From Candidatus Raymondbacteria bacterium RIFOXYA2_FULL_49_16 (lineage in GTDB: Bacteria > Fibrobacterota > OXYB2-FULL-49-7 > XYB2-FULL-49-35), in contig MFYT01000057.1 in assembly GCA_001789205.1 (NCBI GenBank), positions 1-45,630 of the forward strand: a DNA stretch of 45,630 nucleotides. Reading direction: 5' to 3'. Position numbers and translations under genes: made by a program. Below, piece by piece: positions 8,788 to 17,865 of the stretch. Numbering within the stretch: the stretch's first letter is position 1; each line of letters opens with the position of its first letter. The notes under the pieces were generated by a model. That model did no database searches, was not told where the DNA came from, and saw nothing but the letters and a program-made list of their open reading frames with translations.

Positions 8788-9270
8788 TTATCGAACTCCT
8801 TCACTGGGCGCATTGTCCGGTCCGGCAGGTGCGGCATTTTCGCTCTCCACGGTCCTGATTTTGTCCAACACGATCAGGATAACGTATAGAAAGCCCACCA
8901 CCAGCACTGCGGGTACATACATGCCCACGCCCACGGCCATGCCGATCGCGATAAGAATAAAGATGATGGCTGTGTCCATGGCGCTTTTTACCGATGTCCT
9001 GAACCGGATGAAGCTCCCCAACCCAAAGAGGCCAAAGGCCCGCGCCACACTGTTGCCAATGACCAGTATCATGACCGTACCCGCAATGCAGATGAGAATC
9101 TGCGCTTTGGCAATGGTCATACGCTTGGGCTTTTTGCGGATCTTGTCCAAGGCAGTGACGTGGAAGGCTATGACAGCGCCGAGTATCGTGGAAACGCACA
9201 ATTTGAGAATAAAAGCGACCGCGGTCGTTGACTGCGCGGCCTCAGGCAGGGTTTTCAGGAATTCTGGCAT
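8788..9270 (-). CDS. DUF4956 membrane protein
   Basis: A 160-residue membrane protein matching the DUF4956 pattern. It has a first helix (FILKLCVSTILGAVIAFHVT), a basic loop (DKIRKKPKRMT), helices at AQILICIAGTVMILVIGNSVARAF, the conserved FRTSVKSAMDTA segment, then two helices to VILIVLDKI. The ATG at 9270 has AGGAG eight bases upstream; an earlier start at 9309 would overlap the kinase gene more. DUF4956 has no proven activity, but its genes often neighbour VTC-domain genes. A job as membrane anchor or channel partner for polyphosphate synthesis is an inference from that. Confidence 0.8.
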   Translation of the reverse strand: MPEFLKTLPEAAQSTTAVAFILKLCVSTILGAVIAFHVTALDKIRKKPKRMTIAKAQILICIAGTVMILVIGNSVARAFGLFGLGSFIRFRTSVKSAMDTAIIFILIAIGMAVGVGMYVPAVLVVGFLYVILIVLDKIRTVESENAAPAGPDNAPSEGVR

Positions 9271-10939
9271 AGGGAGCGCTCCTTGTCCTTTTGTCCTCTC
9301 GTTCGACAATGCTTTTCAGGAAAAGCCTGTTCTTAAACATCGCTTTTTTCGCCCGCGCAATCCAAGGGTTCTTTTCATAGGTGAAGGCGTTGTAGACAAT
9401 GCCCATGCTGTCCAAGACAAGACTGGGAAAGTTGCCGAACAACCGCGACCTGATCGCGTCAGCCTCGGGACAGGCCATATGTTTCAGGGAATCGAGCACC
9501 TGCGGATAAGCGTCAAGACATTGGTTTCGCAGCGCCCACGATTCCGGATCGTCGCAGAATTTGAGCGACCAGGCCACTGCCTTTGGCGCTTTTTTTATGG
9601 ACTGTTTCCGTTGGGCGTGCGCCGCCTCTGTTTGCAGGCCGGTCAGGCTCAGCAACACAAAGAGCGCATGCGTGTCCTGAAATTTTTCACGCATGTCCCA
9701 TGCAAATTCCGTATCGATTCCCGCAAGCGATTGCAGTAGCGCGTCAGCGTATTTTTTCTTTGCGAGCCGCGACCGCAGTCCAGCCGCGGTATCGGTTTGG
9801 ATACCCGCAAGGGAAATAAGGACTTCTTGCGGATGGTTGTCCAGCCCGCGGAGTCTCAGTTCATGCGCCCAGGACTGGTCAATGCCTTTGAGCGAACGGA
9901 TGACCAGTTCCGGGGTTTTGTTAAAAAGTTCTTGCCGCAGCTTTTGCGATTCTTTAGTGACTATCAAATTGTGCTGGGCCCAGGCCACATGGCGCGGAAA
10001 GGCCTCTTTTAGCCGATGAAAATAGCCAAAGGCCTTTGGATCGACCAAGTTCTTTAAACTATAGAGCAGCATTTCCGGGCTCGTTTTTACCAGGGTCTCC
10101 CGCATGGTATAGGCCTGGTCAGATCCAATACCCTGGAGAAAATACCCAATGAGTTGAGGCGATAGCCCTTCGAGGGATTGGTAAAAGGCCTTAGTCACGC
10201 TCTTCAGGTTTTTTGCGGGTTCGCGTTCTACGCAAGCCAAATGATACGATGAGCCTTTTGCAGGAGCCGGCCGCTTTTGTAATCCGATTTTTTTCGCGTA
10301 TTTTTGCCCTATGACGGCCCAAATCCGGGAAAAGGCCTGGTCCAGGGTCAGACAATCGTTGGGAACAATGGTCCAGGTGCGGTGCTTCTCTCTTGCCAGG
10401 GAAATGAAACCATTACGCACCCTTTGCCTGAGCTCAATGCCTGCAAGCCCTTTTCTGCCAAAATCATCTGGCGCGGTCTCTTTCAGGTATTTCTGGATTT
10501 TTTTTCGCACCTGGCTCGTGGTAATGTCTACATCGCACAGAAAAACCATGTCAGGCTCAATCCCCGAAGTGAGAGGGCGTATCAGACGCTCCATGATTTT
10601 ACGGTCCAGGCCGCGGCCGTGCACGGAAAGGACCAAGTGACTGTAGAAGCAGCGGTCAGTGATGACAAAGACATCTTTTTTCTTCAAGGGAAGGATTGTT
10701 TCCTCGAGCAGCTGGCGTTCGCGGGCAAGATAGAGCAGGGCTTCGGTAAAGTCCCCCATCATTAGATGGTTGGGGTTGCGCGACAGGGTCCGTATTTCCC
10801 GCGAAATGGGCGACTGAAGTTCTCCGCCCGAGCGCGTATGATACACGGCAAGGCCTCTGCGCCGCAGCTCTTCTTCGAGCATTTTGGACAGGGCGGTTTT
10901 GCCGCTTCCGTCAATGCCTTCAAAATCGATCAGGATCAT
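9242..10939 (-). CDS. Thymidylate-kinase-like P-loop protein with C-terminal 28-residue helical repeats
   Basis: A 565-residue two-part protein. Residues 1-215 resemble dTMP kinase: P-loop FEGIDGSGKT (K14), TDRCFYS (DR motif) and a lid-like region near KYLKETAPDDFGRKG. Residues about 250-515 hold nine or ten helical repeats of about 28 residues with the pattern P-x-x-V-x-x-SL-x-G-I-D-x-x-x-A-x-x-LR. Housekeeping dTMP kinases are about 210 residues and have no such tail. Polyphosphate kinase 2 belongs to the same P-loop superfamily, so a nucleotide or polyphosphate phosphotransfer role linked to the VTC enzyme is possible but unproven. The ATG overlaps the porin stop as ATGA. The 3' end overlaps the DUF4956 gene by 29 bases. 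Confidence 0.8.
   Translation of the reverse strand: MILIDFEGIDGSGKTALSKMLEEELRRRGLAVYHTRSGGELQSPISREIRTLSRNPNHLMMGDFTEALLYLARERQLLEETILPLKKKDVFVITDRCFYSHLVLSVHGRGLDRKIMERLIRPLTSGIEPDMVFLCDVDITTSQVRKKIQKYLKETAPDDFGRKGLAGIELRQRVRNGFISLAREKHRTWTIVPNDCLTLDQAFSRIWAVIGQKYAKKIGLQKRPAPAKGSSYHLACVEREPAKNLKSVTKAFYQSLEGLSPQLIGYFLQGIGSDQAYTMRETLVKTSPEMLLYSLKNLVDPKAFGYFHRLKEAFPRHVAWAQHNLIVTKESQKLRQELFNKTPELVIRSLKGIDQSWAHELRLRGLDNHPQEVLISLAGIQTDTAAGLRSRLAKKKYADALLQSLAGIDTEFAWDMREKFQDTHALFVLLSLTGLQTEAAHAQRKQSIKKAPKAVAWSLKFCDDPESWALRNQCLDAYPQVLDSLKHMACPEADAIRSRLFGNFPSLVLDSMGIVYNAFTYEKNPWIARAKKAMFKNRLFLKSIVEREDKRTRSAPYARIPENPA
9395..10185 (-). repeat. Tandem 28-residue protein repeats (nine to ten units)
   Basis: This is the coding region for the repeat array of the kinase-like protein. 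Clear units start PELVIRSLKGIDQSWAHELR, PQEVLISLAGIQTDTAAGLR, YADALLQSLAGIDTEFAWDM and PQVLDSLKHMACPEADAIR. The units are divergent in DNA, so this is an old array rather than a recent slippage product. A two-helix (HEAT-like) solenoid is the simplest reading. Confidence 0.7.
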
Positions 10940-11973
10940 TCTTCTTCCCCGGCGCTGGTTTTTCCGCCCAAGTCAATGCATGGCTGGAAGAGCACACTCA
11001 ACATAAAAGAATCGTCCTCTAGCGTCCGCAAAGACGTGGTGTATCCATTGGAGTGGTTCAGCCGTATCTGCAGTTCTTTGTTCACTATAAAATCAATGCC
11101 CTGCCGCAATGCCACATCTCTGCTATTATCCGGACGCGATATAAGTTCAATACCCAGGGCAAACCGTACGACATATGGCCCTGCATTCCTGGAAAAGACC
11201 TGGTCTGTGACCAGCGCATAGCGCAGGGGATCCACTCCGGACACATAGCGCGCAATACTGTCGCTGCCCCACAAGGCTTCGTAGCGGCCCTTGTACCACG
11301 CCACCGGCTCGTGCGTCAGACCCGCATTGTTGAACACTGCCTGGTATTCCTGGCCCGGCACGCGTTCAATGTCGCTGTAGGCTATGGCATATTCAGCAGC
11401 AAGGATTTTCAGGGGCTTCCACCTGACCCGTGCTGCCGCAAGTTCGAGCAGGTTATATCCGGAAACCAGGTTTGCCCTGTTGTTGAAAATACCTATGCCA
11501 TAGGATGTCTTAAACGGCAGTTTGCCATGGACCATGAGACCATCCTGGTAGCCCGCCATTTGGGCGTCCTTGACCATGCCGGATGAGCGGGAACGGTCTA
11601 CAAAAGCAAGTTTCGCCGGACCGGTGAGCACTTCCATGCCAAAAGGTACTTTAAATCTGCCGATTTTCACTTTAATCTGTTTTTTTAATGTCGCGTCAAT
11701 AAAACAGGTGTTTAAAAAATAGGGCGTACCCGATTCAGTGAAGTCAACTTTTATCTCAGCGTCGTAGGCAAATCCGGCCGCAGCATTCTCCGTAACCAGC
11801 GCGAGCCGCGCCCTTTTAAACCCGAATGCACCGCTGCCGCTGTCTATACCCATGTCAGGGAGCGAACATTCATATATGGGTTGCAGGGTGGCTTCAAGCG
11901 ATGCAGAAAAGAGGGTCATCGGCAAAACGAGGGCTGCCAGGATAATGACGCGTACGGGAAGTAAACGATTCAT
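10936..11973 (-). CDS. Outer-membrane porin, OprP/OprO-like (phosphate-selective type)
   Basis: A 345-residue protein with a signal peptide (cleavage after LFSASLEA) and alternating amphipathic strands typical of a beta-barrel. Segments such as FKRARLALV, YDAEIKVDF, KIGRFKVPFGMEVLTGP and DGLMVHGKL match the OprO/OprP family pattern (PF07396). The protein ends in an acidic tail (TSAGEEE) rather than the usual aromatic last residue, which is unusual for a barrel. The ATG at 11973 has AAGGGG upstream and lies 12 bases after the stop of the protease-like gene. The stop overlaps the kinase ATG. Phosphate selectivity is inferred from the family and from the symporter and polyphosphate polymerase in the same operon. 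Confidence 0.72.
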   Translation of the reverse strand: MNRLLPVRVIILAALVLPMTLFSASLEATLQPIYECSLPDMGIDSGSGAFGFKRARLALVTENAAAGFAYDAEIKVDFTESGTPYFLNTCFIDATLKKQIKVKIGRFKVPFGMEVLTGPAKLAFVDRSRSSGMVKDAQMAGYQDGLMVHGKLPFKTSYGIGIFNNRANLVSGYNLLELAAARVRWKPLKILAAEYAIAYSDIERVPGQEYQAVFNNAGLTHEPVAWYKGRYEALWGSDSIARYVSGVDPLRYALVTDQVFSRNAGPYVVRFALGIELISRPDNSRDVALRQGIDFIVNKELQIRLNHSNGYTTSLRTLEDDSFMLSVLFQPCIDLGGKTSAGEEE

Positions 11974-11985
11974 GGCTGCGACCCC

Positions 11986-14900
11986 TTATTTCACGAGAAG
12001 CATTTTACGTTCTTTGACGTAATTGCCTGCTGTTATCCGGTAGATATACACACCGCTGGCAATTCCCTTGCCCATGTCGGATCTCCCATCCCAGATGGCA
12101 GAATAATAGCCAGGCTTTCTAACCTCATTCACCAGTGTGCGTACCAACTGGCCACGGATGTTATAGATTTCAAGGCGTGTGAAATGGCTATTCTGTAACC
12201 CTGTGCGGTGCGGTATATCGTACTTGATGGTAGTCGTAGGATTAAACGGATTCGGCATGTTCGGATATAGAGCGAATACTGTCGGGTACTGCTCAGTGAG
12301 GGCCTGCTGTTCTTTGGCACCCTTTGCCATGCCTATGCCATACCCATCTGCCCCAATGTCCCAGTTAACCCTTGTGCCGCCATCTATATCCGCAACAAAC
12401 ATAGAGCTCAGATCTGCACCAGCGTTCTTAGCATAACTGGAAGTTTGAATATGCAGGTTTTCTGAACCTGTTGTGGTACTAACAAATGCCGCCTGGGCCA
12501 AAGTCACATTCCCAATGTTCTTTGTCGGGCTGCCAAGGGCAATTATCGAAGCATCTGAGGAAATGTTGTTCGTATCATCAGCCTGTATGGCATTGGCATA
12601 ATTAACGGCAAAATCAGGGTTGTTCTGGATGCACAGGTTATTGATAAGCACATTGGGACCGCTTTCAAGTCGTATGCCCGCCCCACCGCAGTTATAGACC
12701 GTATTATTCACTATTACAGGGGGATCATAGGTCTGTCCACAGCCCGACTCTATACCTCCCTGGCTCATGTTGAAGACGAAATTGTTGTATACACTGTCAT
12801 GGCGGGTGTTGTATACGACAGTTACACCCTTAGCGCCATCATGAAGGACACAATTCCGTACACATGAATAACTACCGGCTAAATATACTCCATAGGAATT
12901 CGTGTTCTTGATCTCAAGGTTGTCTATGGTCGTGTAACTGGTGTAGATGTTCCATGCATCAGCGTTACAGTTAATAGTCACTCCTATGCCTGCAATTCCG
13001 GTATGGCGGTTATTGGGCGCTGCGGTAATGGTCAAACGATGCCCGGCATCAGTTGTCCAGTCGCCAATGGTCTTCTTGGTGTATATGCCGGTGCCGTCTT
13101 TATAGAGAATGGCGATTTCGCTCTGGTCTGCTGATACAAGATTCCGGTTCTGATTTTCCCAAGCATCAAATGTTGAATACCGGCGTTTAATGTAATAGTC
13201 TGTGCCAGCGTAAGATGTTGTGGGATATGTTGTTAGCAATAGAGAGCCATTGGACAACACTGAATCTACCGTGTAACCAGCACTGGAATTTATTACGATG
13301 CTGTCGCCTTTTCCTCTATTGCTGGTAAGCCAGGTTGTTCCTGTGCCTGTAACCATGCGGGAACCTAGCGTAACGGTTATGGTCCCTTCCGCATAGTTTG
13401 AAGCACTTCCAATGGATACATACCGCATGTTCGCAGATGGGGGTTGTGGTATTTCACCATCTTTGTACTCGTCTGCTCCAATGTCCCATGGAACGGTCCT
13501 GACTGAATCGTCTATGTCTTTTTTGAATTTCTGAGACAAATCCAGGCCTGCGTCGCGGGCTATGCTGTTTGGCCCTATATGCAGGTTTGGAGAATTGGTG
13601 GAGGGGTTAGCAAAGGCCAATTGGGTAAGGGTTACGTTGGCGAAATTGTCTGATGAGCCGGTAACCTGGGTAATAGAACCGTCGCCGGATATGTTACGAA
13701 TATCGTCTATACCCAAAGCATTTGACCAGTTTTCTGCAAAGTCCGGGTTGTTACCATAGCAGATATTGTTCACAACTACATTGTTCCCGCTTTCCACTCT
13801 GATGCCTGCACTGTCGCAGTTAAATACGGTATTGTTGGCAATAAAGGGGGGATTGTAGGTTTGGCCGCAGTCTGATTTGATGCCTTCGGCTGACATGTTG
13901 TAGATAGTGTTATTGTAAAGGCTGTCGTGGTTGTTGTTGTATTCGATATAAGGGCCACGGATACCATCTCTGATAATGCAATTACGGATGGTTGTGTAGT
14001 CACCTCCAACATAAATGCCATATCCTCCGGTGTTACGGATATCGAGGTTTTCAATGGTTACGTATGAGGGGTAGAGGTTCCAGGCATTTGCGTTGCAGTT
14101 GAGGACAACACCGGAGCCTTGAACGCCATTGTGTTTGTTTCCTGCTGTGATGGTGAGACGATAATCAGCACTGGTGGTCCAGGTACAGCTGCCGTCCCAA
14201 GTGCCGATACCTTGGGCAATGTGTTCAGAGCCGTCGTTATACAGAATGGCGACTTCGCTTTCCTGGGCAGAAACCAGGTTACGGCATTGGGAGGCCCAGG
14301 CTTGGAAGGTGGGGTATTTTCTTTTAATTACATATGATCCTGAGAATGTTTGCGTAGGGTAAGATGTCAGAACAAGACGTGTCTCTGAGGTTACGGAATC
14401 GATTGTATACCCAACCCCGTTGATTATGATGCTATCTCCCCTCCCGCGGTTTCCCGTGAGCCATAAAGTATTAAAACCAAAAATCTCCTTCTTTGCAGAA
14501 TTGACGGATAATGTGCCCGTTGAGTAATCAACGGCACTTCCTACAGAAACATAATGTGAAGTTGGCCCTTCTTCCTCGATAACATATTGTCCTGGTGGAA
14601 CATCAATTAAACAGGTAATTTTTCCAGACGGGAAAACTGCTTTCACGTCACAATTGATACTATCCGCAAATTTGAAAGTTGCGTAAGGCTGGTAATATCC
14701 AATATTGCCAGACTGACAATTATTGATTGTCGATGCACCTATAATATAATCAGGGTCGCCAAGATGCCCGCTTTGGTATGCATATACCTTCCCGCCTATT
14801 CCACCAACATTACTATAGCCAGCACCATAAGCGTCATATTTACCTCGAAGGGCAATTTTGAAAATTGCAGTTCCAGGCCATTCGTTTTTCAATATTTTGT

Positions 14901-17856
14901 TTCCATGTTGTGCGCTAAAATCACATTTAAACACATCCATTCTATCATGACCATCATTTTCATAGTCCAGTCCTATCGCGATACCAGATGCCTGGCCCCA
15001 CCCAGTAGACATAAACGTATACAGATCATATTGTATATTAGTTGCTGTTGATTTATTTTGATATATTAAATCAACACCTTTTGATGTGGTAAAATAAATA
15101 TCCGGAAGATTATTATTGTCATCATCTAAATTAAAAAACTTACATCCCATTATCATACCACACGTTGAAAGTTCTTCAAGGCCAAACATCGGTAAAAATG
15201 TTTCTGTAATGCTGCTATAGTCCCAAATCATATTCCACGCCAACAACTCCATTTGCCCATCATTATCAACATCGGCCATGTCAAAATCATATGCAAACAC
15301 CCCGTTGACATTGACCCACGTGTCTACACATACCCCTTGATTTTTAAAATGGTACTTGCCATCCACCACATCCTTTATTAATCGTAATACTCTTTTGCCA
15401 CCAGCTGCATCGTCCGTGATAATCCATATTTCAAGCCCATTCCCGATAACATTTTCAATCCTAAGCGCATATGCTACGAAGTTATCAGCAATTACAGAAC
15501 TGGTTATATCGGTAAACTGGTCACTTCCATTATATGAGTAAACACGCAAGCGGCCAACTGACCCACCAACCCCGTCATCATTTGCATTAGCTAAAATCAG
15601 TTCGCATCTCCCGTTTCCGTTAATATCTGCCCATGCGGCAGCCCTTGTATCTGAACCCCCAATAGAAAATGGAGGGTCTTGATACCCATTTACAGAATTA
15701 ACTAATTCAAGCTTCGTTCCATTTAAGTTTTTATAAAGTTGGTCAGGTGCAGCTGGACATCCTTCAGAACAATGTGCGCTAAAATCATTGCACAACAATA
15801 GGTCGTCGTACCCATTTCCATCATAATCAAAAACCAATATGTTTTTAGTGTTATACACATTGTTTAAATCATCAAACACAGCATCGGTTTGCGGAGTTAA
15901 TAAATTATTAGCGCTTACTTTTGTAAAAGCACCATTACTTAAAGAATAAAGTCTATTCAATCCTTTTGATTCTGTGGTCGTTCTAAGCTTATTAATCAAT
16001 ATCATATTCTTCGTAGGTTTAATCGGCCCTTGGTCGACAAAATTACAAAATACAGCTGAAGAACTATAATATTTATCATTCTGTATTCCCGCATTATTTG
16101 TTTTATCCACGAATACTGTCTGATCTGGTGGTATCTTCTCAATTATTTGAGGTGTAAATTCTGGTAATAAAGAAGCTGCAACCGTTAACGAAGGACAAAT
16201 CGTATAAATTGAATTATTTTCTCTTCTAAAAACATAAGCATCTGACAATAATTGAGAGTTTTCAATAGTTATACTACCCACATCCCCATTAATCGCTAAA
16301 GAATGACCATTCAGATCAAGACTGGCTCCAGATTGTAAGCAAACATTTACAGCATTTCTCAAATAAACATCATTAGCTAATATGTTATCCTCATACATAT
16401 ACAAATAATTTGCTTTTGTACTGCTATTGATTTGTGACACTGCATTTTCAAGAGTAGAGAAAAGGCCGTATGTATTGTCACACTGAATACCTTCTGCAGT
16501 ATTCGAGGATGTTGTTAAAGCTTTAACACCTGTGATTTGTGCATTATCTGTTCCACCAAAAGCTTCCTTTAAATTATCATATCCTGTTATATACAAATCG
16601 CGGGCCTCATATCGGCCTCCTGGGCTATAACTTATGGAACTTACTTCCGCTTCCATCTTGATATCATACCCATTTAAGTCAATTGTTACATCATTAGAAA
16701 TAACAAAATTATTCGGAAAAATTACTCCGTTTGAAGAAATTAAATCGGAAGGAAGTGAATAAGTACCAGGCATAAGAATAATATCTTCTGTCTTAGTCTT
16801 AGTTTCACCAAATGCATCTATATAAGGTTCGCCACTATTAAAATAACCATATTGAAAAGCCGTTTGTATGTCATCAAAATAATTCAGATAGGTGCTGGTA
16901 TTATCATAACGTATTACAGGTTTAATGTCAAGACTAACAATGTAAGGTGTCATTGAACCACTTGAATAAAATTTCTGACGTGAATTCATGCCTCCCAATA
17001 AATTTGCTTCACAATAGAGATAATAATCCCATGCTTCTTTAATGGTAATTACAAAATCATCATTGTTCATAATATTATCACAAACAGGCCCATCTAATGT
17101 GGCGTTGGGAAAAACTAGAGTATAGTTATAATCGGATACGAAGTGTTTTTCTCCAGGTGGCGAAAAATGTCCCCTAATCGAACTAAAAAAGTAATATGGT
17201 AATGAAACATGGCCCATATCATATCTATAATAACCAACATCTGCGGTTGGGGCTAGTGACATCGCAATAACATTATCTTTTCCTTGTAGTGCGTCTACAA
17301 AACCACCCCCATAACACATTCCAAACAAACACACTATAGTCCCACAAGTTATTTCATCAATATCATCTCTAAAATTTAATTGACTATAATTACCCGTATT
17401 CATACCGTTCCAGGTATTTAAGTAAGACACTCCATCATCACGATCCCCATGATCACCAAGATATATTAAAAGTAGGTCTTCAAGCTGGACATTGTTTTTT
17501 AAATATATCATCTGATTTCTTATTTCTTCAACAGTGGCTCCACAAGTTAATTCATTCACTCCATCTTCATTAAAATCAGGATCGGTGCTTATATAATTAC
17601 TTGATATAATATCCTGCTGATCATTCGTCGTAACAACTAACCGCTGGTCGTCTTGTGTATTATAACCATCGCTTTCGCAAACTATTATATGTTCCCTATC
17701 AAATCCCTTGCCTAAAAGAGTCGAATAGATTAATGTGATATCTCTATGAAAATGACACGTATTATTTTCTTTGTCGTATCCTCCGTTTACCAATAATGCC
17801 CATTTAGTTGAATATGCAAGATTGAATAATAGAACCACTATTATGACTATTTTCAT
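11986..17856 (-). CDS. Giant secreted mosaic: legumain/caspase-like peptidase, FG-GAP repeats, two beta-helix modules, sorting domain
   Basis: A 1956-residue secreted protein. After the signal peptide (MKIVIIVVLLFNLAYS) comes a caspase-fold cysteine peptidase resembling family C13: WALLVNGG, His136 in IYLGDHGD and Cys181 in CLFGMCYGGG. Residues about 300-630 look like beta-helix. Residues about 670-975 carry FG-GAP/VCBS motifs (FDYDGNGYDDLLL, WADINGNGRCELI, ADVDNDGQMELL, LDYENDGHDRMD). Two homologous beta-helix modules follow (about 1100-1460 and 1477-1839), each starting YVSxGSA and ending in DIGADEY or DIGADGY. A sorting domain ends LLVK. The 5' half is strongly AT-rich and the last third is not, suggesting domain shuffling. 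AAGGAG precedes the ATG. The substrate is unknown. Confidence 0.85.
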   Translation of the reverse strand: MKIVIIVVLLFNLAYSTKWALLVNGGYDKENNTCHFHRDITLIYSTLLGKGFDREHIIVCESDGYNTQDDQRLVVTTNDQQDIISSNYISTDPDFNEDGVNELTCGATVEEIRNQMIYLKNNVQLEDLLLIYLGDHGDRDDGVSYLNTWNGMNTGNYSQLNFRDDIDEITCGTIVCLFGMCYGGGFVDALQGKDNVIAMSLAPTADVGYYRYDMGHVSLPYYFFSSIRGHFSPPGEKHFVSDYNYTLVFPNATLDGPVCDNIMNNDDFVITIKEAWDYYLYCEANLLGGMNSRQKFYSSGSMTPYIVSLDIKPVIRYDNTSTYLNYFDDIQTAFQYGYFNSGEPYIDAFGETKTKTEDIILMPGTYSLPSDLISSNGVIFPNNFVISNDVTIDLNGYDIKMEAEVSSISYSPGGRYEARDLYITGYDNLKEAFGGTDNAQITGVKALTTSSNTAEGIQCDNTYGLFSTLENAVSQINSSTKANYLYMYEDNILANDVYLRNAVNVCLQSGASLDLNGHSLAINGDVGSITIENSQLLSDAYVFRRENNSIYTICPSLTVAASLLPEFTPQIIEKIPPDQTVFVDKTNNAGIQNDKYYSSSAVFCNFVDQGPIKPTKNMILINKLRTTTESKGLNRLYSLSNGAFTKVSANNLLTPQTDAVFDDLNNVYNTKNILVFDYDGNGYDDLLLCNDFSAHCSEGCPAAPDQLYKNLNGTKLELVNSVNGYQDPPFSIGGSDTRAAAWADINGNGRCELILANANDDGVGGSVGRLRVYSYNGSDQFTDITSSVIADNFVAYALRIENVIGNGLEIWIITDDAAGGKRVLRLIKDVVDGKYHFKNQGVCVDTWVNVNGVFAYDFDMADVDNDGQMELLAWNMIWDYSSITETFLPMFGLEELSTCGMIMGCKFFNLDDDNNNLPDIYFTTSKGVDLIYQNKSTATNIQYDLYTFMSTGWGQASGIAIGLDYENDGHDRMDVFKCDFSAQHGNKILKNEWPGTAIFKIALRGKYDAYGAGYSNVGGIGGKVYAYQSGHLGDPDYIIGASTINNCQSGNIGYYQPYATFKFADSINCDVKAVFPSGKITCLIDVPPGQYVIEEEGPTSHYVSVGSAVDYSTGTLSVNSAKKEIFGFNTLWLTGNRGRGDSIIINGVGYTIDSVTSETRLVLTSYPTQTFSGSYVIKRKYPTFQAWASQCRNLVSAQESEVAILYNDGSEHIAQGIGTWDGSCTWTTSADYRLTITAGNKHNGVQGSGVVLNCNANAWNLYPSYVTIENLDIRNTGGYGIYVGGDYTTIRNCIIRDGIRGPYIEYNNNHDSLYNNTIYNMSAEGIKSDCGQTYNPPFIANNTVFNCDSAGIRVESGNNVVVNNICYGNNPDFAENWSNALGIDDIRNISGDGSITQVTGSSDNFANVTLTQLAFANPSTNSPNLHIGPNSIARDAGLDLSQKFKKDIDDSVRTVPWDIGADEYKDGEIPQPPSANMRYVSIGSASNYAEGTITVTLGSRMVTGTGTTWLTSNRGKGDSIVINSSAGYTVDSVLSNGSLLLTTYPTTSYAGTDYYIKRRYSTFDAWENQNRNLVSADQSEIAILYKDGTGIYTKKTIGDWTTDAGHRLTITAAPNNRHTGIAGIGVTINCNADAWNIYTSYTTIDNLEIKNTNSYGVYLAGSYSCVRNCVLHDGAKGVTVVYNTRHDSVYNNFVFNMSQGGIESGCGQTYDPPVIVNNTVYNCGGAGIRLESGPNVLINNLCIQNNPDFAVNYANAIQADDTNNISSDASIIALGSPTKNIGNVTLAQAAFVSTTTGSENLHIQTSSYAKNAGADLSSMFVADIDGGTRVNWDIGADGYGIGMAKGAKEQQALTEQYPTVFALYPNMPNPFNPTTTIKYDIPHRTGLQNSHFTRLEIYNIRGQLVRTLVNEVRKPGYYSAIWDGRSDMGKGIASGVYIYRITAGNYVKERKMLLVK
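12260..14560 (-). repeat. Tandem duplication of a beta-helix module inside the mosaic protein
   Basis: Two copies of a roughly 1120-base coding module lie head to tail: about 13470-14560 and about 12340-13435. Matching landmarks are YVSVGSAVDYSTGT and YVSIGSASNYAEGT, TWLTSNRGKGDSI and LWLTGNRGRGDSI, CGQTYNPP and CGQTYDPP, and LHIGPNSIARDAGLDL and LHIQTSSYAKNAGADL. The 2-565 fragment carries the end of a further copy. Confidence 0.82.
12322..12363 (-). repeat. Right copy of the 42-base inverted repeat
   Basis: This is the inverted, 41-of-42 identical partner of 188-229. It encodes WDIGADGYGIGMAK at the end of the second beta-helix module. Recombination between the two would invert the intervening 12 kb, though 42 bases is short for that. 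Confidence 0.8.
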
Positions 17857-17865
17857 TGTGACTCC

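Noticed and set aside
8148-8858. Long plus-strand frame over the lipoprotein gene
   Set aside because: It is the antisense shadow of the lamin-tail and VTC genes and matches no family pattern.
9395-10185. Repeat array considered as a possible CRISPR or DNA repeat
   Set aside because: The periodicity exists only at protein level; the DNA units are diverged and lie in one continuous reading frame.
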